This document shows positions 50,613-58,806 of a stretch of 64,000 bases of DNA, piece by piece. The notes beneath the pieces are model-generated. The model saw only the letters and a list, made by a program, of their open reading frames with translations, had not been told where the DNA came from and did no database searches. The first letter of the stretch is position 1. Each line of letters starts with the position of its first letter. This stretch comes from Verrucosispora sp. WMMD573. Lineage in GTDB: Bacteria; Actinomycetota; Actinomycetes; Mycobacteriales; Micromonosporaceae. The stretch is from NCBI RefSeq assembly GCF_027497175.1, contig NZ_CP114901.1:3472001-3536000 (forward strand), given 5' to 3'. Made by a program: the position numbers and the translations under genes.

Positions 50613-52136
50613 ATGTCCTCGACAGCGACAACCGAACGACCGAGCAACGTCTCCGAGGCGCTGGCCCGTGGCCGGCTCGGCGTCCCCTCAGTCATCTTCT
50701 TCGTCCTCTCCGCGGCGGCACCGCTGACCGTGGTCGCCGGCGTGGTCACCACCGGCTACGGCGTCATCGGCGTGCTCGGCATTCCGCTGGCCTTCCTGGC
50801 GGTGGCCGTGGTGCTCGCCGTGTTCTCCGTCGGCTACGTGGCGATGGCCCGTCGGATGGCCAACGCCGGGGCCTTCTACGCGTACGTGGCGCGTGGGCTG
50901 GGACGCCCGGCCGGGGTGGGTACGGCCTGGGTGGCGCTCATCGCCTACAACGCTCTCCAGGTCGGGCTCTACGGAACCATCGGCGCGGCGGCGGCACCGG
51001 TGCTGGACCGGCTGTTCGGGATCACCCCGCAGTGGTGGATCGTGGCGTTGGTGGCGTGGGCGCTGGTGGCGATGCTCGGCCTTCTCCGGGTGGACATCAA
51101 CGGCATGGTGCTGGCGGCGCTGCTCTGCGCCGAGATCGCCATCATCGTGGTGTTCGACCTCGGCCAGTTGGGCAACCCGGCCGGCGGCGACGTGAGCTTC
51201 GCCGCGTTCTCGCCGGAGAACTTCTTCGTGCCGGGGCTCGGCGCGGTGCTGGTGCTGGCGATCCTCGGATTCGTCGGCTTCGAGGCGGCGGTGGTCTTCA
51301 GCGAGGAGAGCAAGGACCCGAAGCGTACGGTGCCGATGGCCACCTACCTGTCCGTGGCGATTATCGCGGTGGTCTACGCGCTCTCCTCGTGGAGCATGAC
51401 GGTGGCGGTCGGGCCGGACCGGATCGTCGAGGAAGCGGGTACCCAGAGCGTCGAGCTGATCTTCAACCTGGCCGGTGCGCACCTGGGTGACACGGTCCTG
51501 ACCATCGGGCAGGCGCTCTTCCTGACCTCGGTGCTGGCGGCCATGATCTCGTTCCACAACACCACCGCGCGCTACACCTTCGCGCTGGGCCGGGAGCGGG
51601 TGCTGCCCGCGATGTTCGGCCGTACCTCACCGATCACCGGCGCTCCCCGGGCCGCCTCGCTCGCGCAGAGCGCGCTCGGCCTGCTGGTGATCATCCTGTA
51701 CGCGGCCAACGGCTGGGACCCGGTTCTGCAACTGTTCTTCTGGCTGGGCACCAGCGGTGGCTTCGGCGTGCTGCTGCTGATCGCCACCACCGCGGTCGCG
51801 ATCATCGCCTACTTCGCCCGCAGCGAGGTGCAGGAGACGCTCTGGCGGCGGTTGGTCGCGCCGGGCATCGCCGTGCTCGCGCTGATCGCGATCATCGTGC
51901 TGGCGGTGCAGAACTTCGCCAACCTGCTCGGGGTCGAGCCGGACTCGCCGCTGCGCTGGGCGATCCCGCTGGCCTATCCGGTGGCGGCGCTGCTGGGCGG
52001 ATTGTGGGGCCTGTCGCTGCGGCGGCGACGTCCCGACACGTACGCCCGGATCGGCCTGGGCGCGGAGAGCGCGGCGGCCGTGGTGACCTCCGCGCCGGTG
52101 GCCGAACCGACGCCCACGGCGGAGGCGCGGCGGTGA
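50613..52136 (+). CDS. APC-family amino acid permease
   Basis: 507 residues with about 12 hydrophobic segments. SVIFFVLSAAAPLTVVAG at TM1 (unwound Gly region), MARRMANAGAFYAYVARGLG, ILGFVGFEAAVVFSEESKDPKRTVP (TM6/7 hallmark). Imports an amino acid or amine at the membrane; the substrate is not clear. ATG with GGAG ahead. The GTG start of the following GNAT gene overlaps its stop (GTGA), so the two are coupled. Confidence 0.9.
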   Translation: MSSTATTERPSNVSEALARGRLGVPSVIFFVLSAAAPLTVVAGVVTTGYGVIGVLGIPLAFLAVAVVLAVFSVGYVAMARRMANAGAFYAYVARGLGRPAGVGTAWVALIAYNALQVGLYGTIGAAAAPVLDRLFGITPQWWIVALVAWALVAMLGLLRVDINGMVLAALLCAEIAIIVVFDLGQLGNPAGGDVSFAAFSPENFFVPGLGAVLVLAILGFVGFEAAVVFSEESKDPKRTVPMATYLSVAIIAVVYALSSWSMTVAVGPDRIVEEAGTQSVELIFNLAGAHLGDTVLTIGQALFLTSVLAAMISFHNTTARYTFALGRERVLPAMFGRTSPITGAPRAASLAQSALGLLVIILYAANGWDPVLQLFFWLGTSGGFGVLLLIATTAVAIIAYFARSEVQETLWRRLVAPGIAVLALIAIIVLAVQNFANLLGVEPDSPLRWAIPLAYPVAALLGGLWGLSLRRRRPDTYARIGLGAESAAAVVTSAPVAEPTPTAEARR

Positions 52137-52726
52137 TCGCGCCGCAGATCGGCCGGCTCGGCGAGGACGACGCCCGGTGGGTCGCCGCGCGGATCGCCGA
52201 GGCATTCATGGTGCTGGACCAGCCTCGCTGGCTGGTGCCGGACGAGGCCAAGCGGGAGTCGGTGCTGGCCGGGAACTTCGAGATCATTGTCAGCCACGCA
52301 CTGCGGCACGGCCTGGTGTTCGGCACCGAGGACCGGGCCGGGGTCGCGGTCTGGCTGCCGTCGGTCGGTGAAGCGCTGCCGCCGCCGGAGGACTACGACG
52401 CCCGACTGGCCGCGGCGTGCGGGGAGTGGACGCCGAACTTCGTGCATCTGGACGAGCTGTTCGCGGCCAACCATCCGCACGACGATCATCACCACCTGGC
52501 GCTGCTGGCCGTGCGTCCGGACCGCCAGGGCCAGGGCGTCGGCAGCGCGCTGCTGCGCCACCATCACGCCTGGCTGGACGCCAACAAGATGCCGGGCTAC
52601 CTGGAGGCGAGCAGCGAGACCAGCCGCGACCTGTACGCGCGGCACGGCTACCGGGTCGCCGAGCCGTTCCGGCTGCCCGACGGCACGCCGTTCTGGCCGA
52701 TGTGGCGGGAGCCGGTTGCCGGCTGA
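52133..52726 (+). CDS. GNAT family acetyltransferase
   Basis: 197 residues. GNAT fold with HHLALLAVRPDRQGQGVGSALLRHHH (acetyl-CoA-binding loop) and YLEASSETSRDLYARHGYRV. The substrate is unknown; coupling to the permease suggests it may act on an imported amine or amino acid, which is inference. Ends 9 bases before a strong hairpin. Confidence 0.87.
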   Translation: MIAPQIGRLGEDDARWVAARIAEAFMVLDQPRWLVPDEAKRESVLAGNFEIIVSHALRHGLVFGTEDRAGVAVWLPSVGEALPPPEDYDARLAAACGEWTPNFVHLDELFAANHPHDDHHHLALLAVRPDRQGQGVGSALLRHHHAWLDANKMPGYLEASSETSRDLYARHGYRVAEPFRLPDGTPFWPMWREPVAG

Positions 52727-52734
52727 GGCACGAA

Positions 52735-52775
52735 GACGATGGTGGCCGGGTCCGACGGACCCGGCCACCATCGTC
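52735..52775. terminator. Bidirectional terminator between GNAT and sigma factor genes
   Basis: Perfect 19-bp arms (52735-52753, 52757-52775) with a 3-base loop GAC, between two converging genes. Confidence 0.85.
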
Positions 52776-52783
52776 ACCCCCTG

Positions 52784-53608
52784 CTAGTACGTGCCGTCGA
52801 GCTGACCCCGCAGCTTCGTCAGGGCCCGGGCCAGCAGCCGCGACACGTGCATCTGCGACACGCCGATCTGCTCGGCGATCTGCGACTGCGTCAGGTTGCC
52901 GTAGAACCGCAGCGTCAGGATCTTCTGCTCGCGCTCGTCCAGCGTGGCCAGCGCCGGGCCCAGTGCCACCCGCAGCTCCGCCAGCTCGAACTCGCTGTCC
53001 TCACCGCCGAGCATGTCGCCCAGTTCGGTCGCGCGGTCGCCGTCACCGGTCGGGGTGGACAGCGACACGGCGTTGTACGCGCGGGCGCCCTCCAGGCCCT
53101 CCAGCACCTCTTCCTCGGTGAGCTTGAGGTGAGCGGCGATGTCGGCCACGGTCGGGGAGCGGCCCAGGGACTGCAGCAGGGAGCTGTTGGCGTCGGAGAT
53201 GGCCAGCCGCAGCTCCTGCAGCCGGCGAGGAACCCGGATGTCCCACGTCCGGTCGCGGAAGTGCCGCTTCAGCTCGCCGATGATGGTGGGGATCGCGTAC
53301 CCGGCGAAGTCGACCCCGCGGGACGGGTCGAACTTGTCGATGGCCTTGATGAGGCCGACGGCGGCGGTCTGCGCCAGATCGTCGGTGGGCTCGCCGCGAC
53401 CGCTGTAGCGGTGGGCGAGGTGGTTGGCGAGCGGCAGCCAGGCCTCGATCGCCCGGTCGCGCAGCGCGGCCCGGGAGGGATGCCCGGCCGGCAGCGCCGC
53501 CATGGCGTTCAGCAGCTCGGCGGCGCTGTCGGTGAGCGCCCGCGGGTCGAGCTTGGGGGCCGGGGCTGCCGGAGTGGTCGCCGACTCGGTGATCGTTGAC
53601 GCGGTCAT
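52784..53608 (-). CDS. RNA polymerase sigma factor, SigB/SigF/SigG family
   Basis: 274 residues. Ala/Pro-rich N terminus, region 2 (NHLAHRYSGRGEPTDDLAQ, FDPSRGVDFAGYAIPTII), region 3 (LGRSPTVADIAAHL) and region 4 (LTQSQIAEQIGVSQMHVSRLL). Directs polymerase to stress or development promoters; such factors are usually held by an anti-sigma HATPase. None is adjacent (one lies at 63607). ATG with GGGAGGACC ahead. A YflT-like stress protein gene is 5 kb away. Confidence 0.92.
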   Translation of the reverse strand: MTASTITESATTPAAPAPKLDPRALTDSAAELLNAMAALPAGHPSRAALRDRAIEAWLPLANHLAHRYSGRGEPTDDLAQTAAVGLIKAIDKFDPSRGVDFAGYAIPTIIGELKRHFRDRTWDIRVPRRLQELRLAISDANSSLLQSLGRSPTVADIAAHLKLTEEEVLEGLEGARAYNAVSLSTPTGDGDRATELGDMLGGEDSEFELAELRVALGPALATLDEREQKILTLRFYGNLTQSQIAEQIGVSQMHVSRLLARALTKLRGQLDGTY

Positions 53609-54000
53609 GGTGGTCCTCCCTGCACCTCGTCCGCGGATATAGACGTGACGCTTTGGTTGGTTCTGTTAGTACGTTCGGGAGTCACCTTAGCCCGATCGTC
53701 TCCTGGAAATCTAGCCGAAAGGACGATGTACTTAGGTTATTTCTGGGCATGAAGGCCGCAAAAGGTGCAGGTCGGGTCGCCGCCAGCCGTCAGATCGCTC
53801 GCGGGTGCGTCGTGTCGACGTCCGATCGGACCAGTAGCGAAAGCCTTTACGTCCACCGACACCGATCCGGATGGGGTGGTCTGGGCGCCGAACGGACGAT
53901 GACCGCCGCAGGTGGCAAGCGGAGTGTCACCAATCCGTCGTTGTCCCGTGAACGGGACCGGGCTTAGCGTCGCGGGGTACATCCCTGATCCGGAGGTGCC
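53609..54000. other. Intergenic region between divergent sigma factor and ADC-like genes
   Basis: About 390 bases. The 53640-53760 part is AT-richer and should hold the sigma gene promoter; CTATAT on the leftward strand near 53640 is a weak -10 candidate. GGAGGTGCC at the right end is the ribosome site of the next gene. A short frame on the + strand here has no ribosome site and unusual composition, so I do not call it. No repeat or RNA seen. Confidence 0.5.
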
Positions 54001-54735
54001 GTGCTCGATCCTGCCGTTCCCCACCTCGTCGTGAACAGCCGGACGCTGTACTTCAGCTGGCTGCCGGCGGACCCGGACGCGGTGGCGGCGCTGCTCCCTC
54101 CGGGGTTGCGGCCCCACCCGGACCGCGAGGTCTTCATGAACCAGTACGTGGTGGACGACGAGAGCCAGACCTCCGGCTTCGGCGCCTACTCCCTGACCTA
54201 CCTCGGCGTCACGCTGGTCGGTGTCGACGCCCCGGACGGGGTGACCCCGGGTGGCTGGTGGACCCACTACGTCACCTCCAGCGAGCGGGTACGCGGCTAC
54301 GCCCTGGCCCGGGGCGCCCCGGCCGTGCCCGGCCGCACCAGCATCACCGAGCAGGGCGGCACGATCGTCACCGGGACGGACATCGAGGGCGTGCCGGTGA
54401 TCCGGGCCCAGGTGCGCGTCGGCGACACCGGGCACGCCATGCACAACGGCCACCACCGCTACCTGACCGAGTTGCACGGTCAACTGATCAGCAGCATCTA
54501 CCCGGTGATCGCCGAACCGTCCACCTCGTTCGAGATCGAATCGGTCGAGTTCCTCGATCCGGACCACCCGGTGTACGCGTTGCGCCCGGAAAACCCGCTC
54601 ACCATCGCCTGGGGCTACTACTCACCGCGCTCCTCGTTCGCCTACCCCGGTGGGCTAACGGTGCTCGGCGAGTTGGAGCCGAGCTACCAGGTGCCGGACC
54701 GGCGGGCCCGCAGCGGTCTGCCGTCGGGGTCGTAG
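54001..54735 (+). CDS. Acetoacetate decarboxylase-like protein lacking lysine
   Basis: 244 residues. The fold pattern (LYFSWLPADPDAVAALLPPGL near the N terminus, EVFMNQYVVDDESQ, YLGVTLVGVDAPDG, WWTHYVTSSERVRGYALARGAP) resembles acetoacetate decarboxylase-like proteins. ADC uses a Schiff-base Lys pair; this protein has no Lys anywhere, with SERVRGY near the expected place, so it cannot work that way. It is best seen as an ADC-fold enzyme or binding protein of unknown activity. GTG with GGAGG ahead. Its last 52 bases overlap the 3' end of the facing PLD-like gene. Confidence 0.7.
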   Translation: MLDPAVPHLVVNSRTLYFSWLPADPDAVAALLPPGLRPHPDREVFMNQYVVDDESQTSGFGAYSLTYLGVTLVGVDAPDGVTPGGWWTHYVTSSERVRGYALARGAPAVPGRTSITEQGGTIVTGTDIEGVPVIRAQVRVGDTGHAMHNGHHRYLTELHGQLISSIYPVIAEPSTSFEIESVEFLDPDHPVYALRPENPLTIAWGYYSPRSSFAYPGGLTVLGELEPSYQVPDRRARSGLPSGS

Positions 54736-56300
54736 ACCAGGCGGTACGCGGGCAGCGCCCAGGCCCGGGTCCACCAGGGCAGGCGTTTGGCCCGGTGCGG
54801 TCGTAGCCGGCCGGGTGGGCGCGGGCCCACCTGACCGCCGTCGTACCAGCGTTGCAACGCCTCGGCGGCGGCGGTGATCGCGGCGACCGCGTCGTCCGGG
54901 TCGATCAGGTCCGCGTCGTCGTCGCCGGCCGGATCGCGGTCCAGATGCTCGCGGAGCAGGCGTAACCGAAGGTCCCGGGCGAAGCGCCGGGCCCCGTCAC
55001 CCTGGCCGGCCGGATCGTGCGGGTGGCGCTCGTCCGCAGTGTCGTCCAGCACCGCGCAGGACAGTTCGCTGTCGTGGGTCCAGGACCGCCGGTTGAAGTT
55101 GTCGCTGCCGACGCAGGCCCACACGTCGTCGACCACGCAGACCTTGGCATGCACGTAGACCGGGGTGCCGGCGTGGTTCTCCACGTCGAAGACGTGCACC
55201 CGTCCCGCCGCGGCCTGCTCGCACAGGGCCAGGGCCTGCTCCCGACCGACCGTGTTCGGCGGTAGGGCCAGCCGCCCGTCCACGTCGGGGTGGCGGGGCA
55301 CCACGGCGACCAGATGCAGTTCCGGATTGTCGCGCAGCGCTCCGGCGAAAAGTTCGGCGACCTCGGCGGACCACAGGTACTGGTCCTCCAGGTAGATCAG
55401 CCGACGGGCGCGGCGTACGGCCTTGGTGTAGCCCCGGGCCACCGTGCGTTCGCCGTCCGGGGCGAACGCGTACCGAGGACGGACCGCCGGGTAGGTGCGT
55501 AACACCTGGACGTGATGTGGCCCGCAGATCGGCGGGTCGGGTGGCTGCTCCGGCAGCGGCCCGGCGGTGAGATCCGCGCCGCGGAGCCGGTCGCGCAGGT
55601 AGGCCAGGGGATTCTCCGAATCCAGCGGCATCGGGTCGGTCCACCGCTCGCGGAACGTGGTGTCCAGCGCGCCCACCACCGGGCCGCGCAGCGCGAGCTG
55701 CACGTCGTGCCATGGCGGATGGTCACCGTACGCGGCGGCCATCCGTACCGGCTGCGGGTCACCGTGGTGCGCGTCGTCGTCGCGACGGCTGTGGCACAGG
55801 TCGATGCCGCCGACGAAGGCGATGTCCTGATCGGGGGCGGCCGGCCGGCGCAGCACCACCAGCTTCTGATGGTGTGATCCACCTCGCCGGACCCGCTGGT
55901 CGAGTAGCACCTCGCCGCCAGCGGCCGAGATCGCCTCGCTGAGGTTGCGGTTCTCCTGGTGGCTGTAGGAGAGCACGTCGAGATGCGAACGCCAGATCAG
56001 CCCCTTGACCACCACACCGCGCTGGGCGGCGCGGGCGAACAGCTGGGAGATGGTCGGCCCGTCCGGACGGAGGCGCTCGTCCGGGTCGCCCCGCCAGTCG
56101 GCGAAGAAGAGGTGGTCACCGGCGCCCAGCCCTTCGACCTCGGTGACCAGCCGGTCGAAGTACGCGGCACCGTGAATCAGCGGCTCGGCGAGGTTTCCAC
56201 TGGTCCAGACGGGTAACTCAGAGACCGGGTTGGCGCGTTCCGGTGCGGTGAGGAACCAGTCCTGTAGCGGCACGCTCCCGCCCTCAGAGAGGTCGTTCAC
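54684..56300 (-). CDS. Phospholipase D-like protein (two HKD motifs)
   Basis: About 538 residues. HKD motif 1 as GGSHHQKLVVLRR with AFVGGIDLCHSRR after it; HKD motif 2 as VHAKVCVVDDVWACVGSDNFNRRS. No clear signal peptide or anchor, so probably cytosolic. PLD-family enzymes cleave or transfer phosphatidyl groups; which lipid is not known. GTG at 56298-56300 is preferred, with GAGG very close; GTG nine codons later with GGGAG is an alternative. The 3' end overlaps the ADC-like gene by 52 bases; the two stops are convergent. Confidence 0.85.
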   Translation of the reverse strand: MNDLSEGGSVPLQDWFLTAPERANPVSELPVWTSGNLAEPLIHGAAYFDRLVTEVEGLGAGDHLFFADWRGDPDERLRPDGPTISQLFARAAQRGVVVKGLIWRSHLDVLSYSHQENRNLSEAISAAGGEVLLDQRVRRGGSHHQKLVVLRRPAAPDQDIAFVGGIDLCHSRRDDDAHHGDPQPVRMAAAYGDHPPWHDVQLALRGPVVGALDTTFRERWTDPMPLDSENPLAYLRDRLRGADLTAGPLPEQPPDPPICGPHHVQVLRTYPAVRPRYAFAPDGERTVARGYTKAVRRARRLIYLEDQYLWSAEVAELFAGALRDNPELHLVAVVPRHPDVDGRLALPPNTVGREQALALCEQAAAGRVHVFDVENHAGTPVYVHAKVCVVDDVWACVGSDNFNRRSWTHDSELSCAVLDDTADERHPHDPAGQGDGARRFARDLRLRLLREHLDRDPAGDDDADLIDPDDAVAAITAAAEALQRWYDGGQVGPRPPGRLRPHRAKRLPWWTRAWALPAYRLVYDPDGRPLRARRSGTW

Positions 56301-56395
56301 GTCCTCACCATACGAACCCGTGGTCGGGCTCGCACGCTGGTGGGCTGCTGGCTGTTGGCGACCGACCCGCACCCCGAGCAGCGAGGAGCCGAAGT

Positions 56396-56524
56396 ATGTC
56401 CGGCGAGCCGACGAACTCCGCGACCGAGCACCGCGAGCAGGCGGTGGAGGGTGAGCGGGGGGCGCTGTTGACCGTACTGGTGATGGTCCTGCTCGGTCTG
56501 GCCGGCATCTTCGCCGTCTCCTGA
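56396..56524 (+). CDS. Small single-TM membrane protein, 42 residues
   Basis: Short frame with a good ribosome site (GAGGAG, eight bases before the ATG). The product is a polar N-terminal half (SGEPTNSATEHREQAVEGER) and one hydrophobic C-terminal segment (about 24-41, LLTVLVMVLLGLAGIFAV). It is followed 7 bases later by a terminator hairpin, and codon third positions are mostly G/C. I infer a real small protein with its N terminus in the cytosol. No family recognised. Confidence 0.6.
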   Translation: MSGEPTNSATEHREQAVEGERGALLTVLVMVLLGLAGIFAVS

Positions 56525-56531
56525 GCCGGGT

Positions 56532-56558
56532 GGGCGGCCCCGGTCACCGGAGCCGCCC
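56532..56558. terminator. Hairpin between the small membrane protein and pirin genes
   Basis: GGGCGGC (56532-56538) with GCCGCCC (56552-56558), extended inward by CCGG/CCGG pairs. Between two converging genes. Confidence 0.7.
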
Positions 56559-56574
56559 TGCGTCCAGTGGTCGA

Positions 56575-57561
56575 TCAGGGCCGCTCGCCCTGACCCTCGG
56601 TGTGCGGCAGCCGTTCCGCCGGCACCACTCCGAGCCGCCCGGCCTGGAAGTCCTCGAACGCCTGGATCAGCTCGTCGCGGGTGTTCATCACGAACGGCCC
56701 GTAGTGCGCCACCGGTTCCCGGATGGGCTGGCCGCCCATGATGTAGAGGTCCAGGGTCTGGTTGCGGCTGTCCTGGCGCGCGTTCGCCTTGAACCGCAAC
56801 GCGTCGCCCGGCCCGTGCACGGCCAACTGCCCGGTGCGTACGCCGCGGCCGTTGGCGCCCACCGTGCCGCGCCCGCCGAGCACGTACACGAGCGCGTTGA
56901 AGTCCGGCCGCCAGGGCAGGTCCACCTGCGCCCCCGGCTCGATCGTCACGTGGGTGACGGTGATCGGGGTGTACGTGGAGCCGGGCCCCCGGTGGCCGGC
57001 GATCTCTCCGGCGATCACCCGGATCAGCGCCCCGCCGTCGGGGGTGCTGAGCAGCGCGGCCTGATTGCCCCGGATGTCCTGGTACTTCGGTGGGTTCATC
57101 TTGGCCGCGCTCGGCAGGTTGACCCACAGCTGGGTGCCGTGGAACAGCCCACCGCTGACCACCAGGTGCTCCGGTGGGGCCTCGATGTGCAGCAGGCCAC
57201 TGCCGGCGGTCATCCATTGGGTGTCGCCGTTGGTGATCGTGCCGCCGCCGCCGTGGCTGTCCTGGTGGTCGAAGATGCCGTCGATGATGTAGGTGACGGT
57301 CTCGAAGCCCCGGTGCGGGTGCCAGGAGGTGCCCTTCGGCTCGCCGGGCGCGTAGTCCACCTCGCCCATCTGGTCGAGCATGATGAACGGATCCAGCTCG
57401 CTCATCGGCACCCCGGCGAAGGCCTTGCGCACCGGGAAACCCTCACCCTCGAAACCGCTGGGTGCGGTGGTGAGCCGGCGGACCGGCCGGAACGCGGTGG
57501 ACTCGTCGAGCCGGGGCAGCCGGGGCAGGACGAGGACGTTGTCGACGGTGATGGCGGGCAT
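56575..57561 (-). CDS. Pirin family protein
   Basis: 328 residues, bicupin. Metal site HPHRGFETVTYI with a later His/Glu in GSGLLHIEAP; C-terminal cupin GRGTVGANGRGVRTG. Bacterial pirins include quercetinases and redox-linked proteins. ATG with GAAGGAG ahead. It follows the MarR gene after 10 bases, so MarR and pirin form an operon, and the MarR operator likely controls both. Confidence 0.92.
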   Translation of the reverse strand: MPAITVDNVLVLPRLPRLDESTAFRPVRRLTTAPSGFEGEGFPVRKAFAGVPMSELDPFIMLDQMGEVDYAPGEPKGTSWHPHRGFETVTYIIDGIFDHQDSHGGGGTITNGDTQWMTAGSGLLHIEAPPEHLVVSGGLFHGTQLWVNLPSAAKMNPPKYQDIRGNQAALLSTPDGGALIRVIAGEIAGHRGPGSTYTPITVTHVTIEPGAQVDLPWRPDFNALVYVLGGRGTVGANGRGVRTGQLAVHGPGDALRFKANARQDSRNQTLDLYIMGGQPIREPVAHYGPFVMNTRDELIQAFEDFQAGRLGVVPAERLPHTEGQGERP

Positions 57562-57571
57562 CGGGGCTCCT

Positions 57572-58063
57572 TCAGTTGTCGCCGGGGGCGGTGACGAGGG
57601 TGGCGTCGCCGGCGGCCCCTCGCAGCCGTCGGCCGAGCCGGCCGAAAATCCTGGTCAGGAAGGCGACCTCGGCGTCGTCGAGGTCGTCCATCAGTTGGGT
57701 ACGCACGGAGTGCAGGTGGTGCGGGGCGGCCTCCCGCAGCGCCAGCAGCCCGGCAGCGGTCAGCACCGCCTCGCTGCCCCGCCCGTCCTGCGGGCAGGGT
57801 TGTCGGGCGACCAGGCCCCGCCGTTGCATGGAGGAGACCTGGTAGGTCAGCCGGCTGGGTGAGAAGACCAGGCGGTCGGCCAGCTCACCCATCCGCAGTC
57901 GTTGCCCGGGCACCTCGGAGAGCAGCACCAACACGTGGTAGTCGGCGAAGCTGAGGTCGCTGGCGGTGCGCAGATCGTCCTCCAGCCGGGTGAACAACCG
58001 CTGGCTGGCCTCGATGTAGGTCCGCCAGGCTGCCAGGCGATCGCGGTCCAGGCTCTCGGTCAC
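57572..58063 (-). CDS. MarR family transcriptional regulator
   Basis: 163 residues from GTG at 58061-58063. Winged helix with LSFADYHVLVLLSEVPGQRLRMGELADRLVFSPSRLTYQVSSMQRRGLV, wing PQDGRGSEAVLTA. Probably represses itself and the pirin gene; ligands of this class are often phenols or oxidants. An earlier TTG start would remove the operator from the untranslated leader and has no ribosome site. Confidence 0.9.
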   Translation of the reverse strand: MTESLDRDRLAAWRTYIEASQRLFTRLEDDLRTASDLSFADYHVLVLLSEVPGQRLRMGELADRLVFSPSRLTYQVSSMQRRGLVARQPCPQDGRGSEAVLTAAGLLALREAAPHHLHSVRTQLMDDLDDAEVAFLTRIFGRLGRRLRGAAGDATLVTAPGDN

Positions 58064-58082
58064 GCCGCCAAGGTAGCACTTA

Positions 58083-58095
58083 TTCAAAATTTGAA
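58083..58095. promoter_or_regulatory. MarR-type operator TTCAAA-A-TTTGAA
   Basis: Perfect 13-bp dyad in an AT-rich patch, 20 bases before the MarR start codon. Size, symmetry and place fit autoregulation of the marR-pirin operon. Confidence 0.6.
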
Positions 58096-58234
58096 CAACA
58101 GGTCGCTGTGATCGTGAATAGGGACGGGCGGGAGAGATCGGAGAGGATAGTAAAGCTTTGAAGGAGTGTGCTGGCCGGGCCCTCGACGGATATCCGGTGC
58201 GCGTTCGCCGCGGCTGGTGTGAGACTCTGCCGCC

Positions 58235-58756
58235 GTGGAACTGACCGCTCCCGGCCTGCTGCTGCGTCCCTGGCGGGATGCGGACGCACCCGCCGTTCTG
58301 GACGCCTGGCGTGATCCGGCGATCGCGCAGTGGAACCCGCAGGGCGACCCGCTCGACCTGGACGCCGCGCTGCGCTGGTTACGGTGGCGGGCCGACTGGT
58401 CCGGCGGTGGCCACGTGTCGTTGGCGGCGGCCGACCCGGTCGACCCGGAGATTCTGCTCGGTTCGGTGTCGCTGCACCGCATCCACGGCGGCGACGCCTC
58501 GATCGGTTACTGGACCGTCGCCGCCGCCCGTGGTCGCGGGGTCGCCACGGCGGCGGTCGTGCGGCTCACCGGCTGGGCTTTCGCCGACCTCGGGCTGGAG
58601 CGGATCGAGTTGTGTCACGCGGTGGCCAATCCCGCGTCCTGCCGAGTCGCCGAGCGGGCCGGTTTTGTGGCCGAGGGCACGCTGCGGCAGTCGCACCGCT
58701 ACGGCGACGGTCGCCGCTACGACGAGCACCTGCACGCCCGCCTCGCCACCGACTGA
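58235..58756 (+). CDS. RimJ/RimL-like GNAT acetyltransferase
   Basis: 173 residues. LLLRPWRDADAPAVLDAW at the N terminus, IGYWTVAAARGRGVATAAV (acetyl-CoA loop), LCHAVANPASCRVAERAGFVAEG. This subgroup acetylates N termini, amino acids or antibiotics; the target is not known. The GTG start lacks a Shine-Dalgarno site. Confidence 0.88.
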   Translation: MELTAPGLLLRPWRDADAPAVLDAWRDPAIAQWNPQGDPLDLDAALRWLRWRADWSGGGHVSLAAADPVDPEILLGSVSLHRIHGGDASIGYWTVAAARGRGVATAAVVRLTGWAFADLGLERIELCHAVANPASCRVAERAGFVAEGTLRQSHRYGDGRRYDEHLHARLATD

Positions 58757-58791
58757 CCGGGCGGCCCACCCACGGCGGGACGCCCGGTCGG
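58757..58791. terminator. Hairpin between GNAT and YflT-like genes
   Basis: GACCGGGCG (58757-58765) pairs with CGCCCGGTC (58783-58791), immediately after the GNAT stop and 15 bases after the stop of the facing gene. Confidence 0.6.
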
Positions 58792-58806
58792 TGGGTACGG
58801 GCGGCG

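Noticed and set aside
53749..53967. Possible small basic protein between the sigma factor and ADC-like genes
   Set aside because: No ribosome site, composition unlike coding sequence here, and it overlaps the probable sigma gene promoter region.
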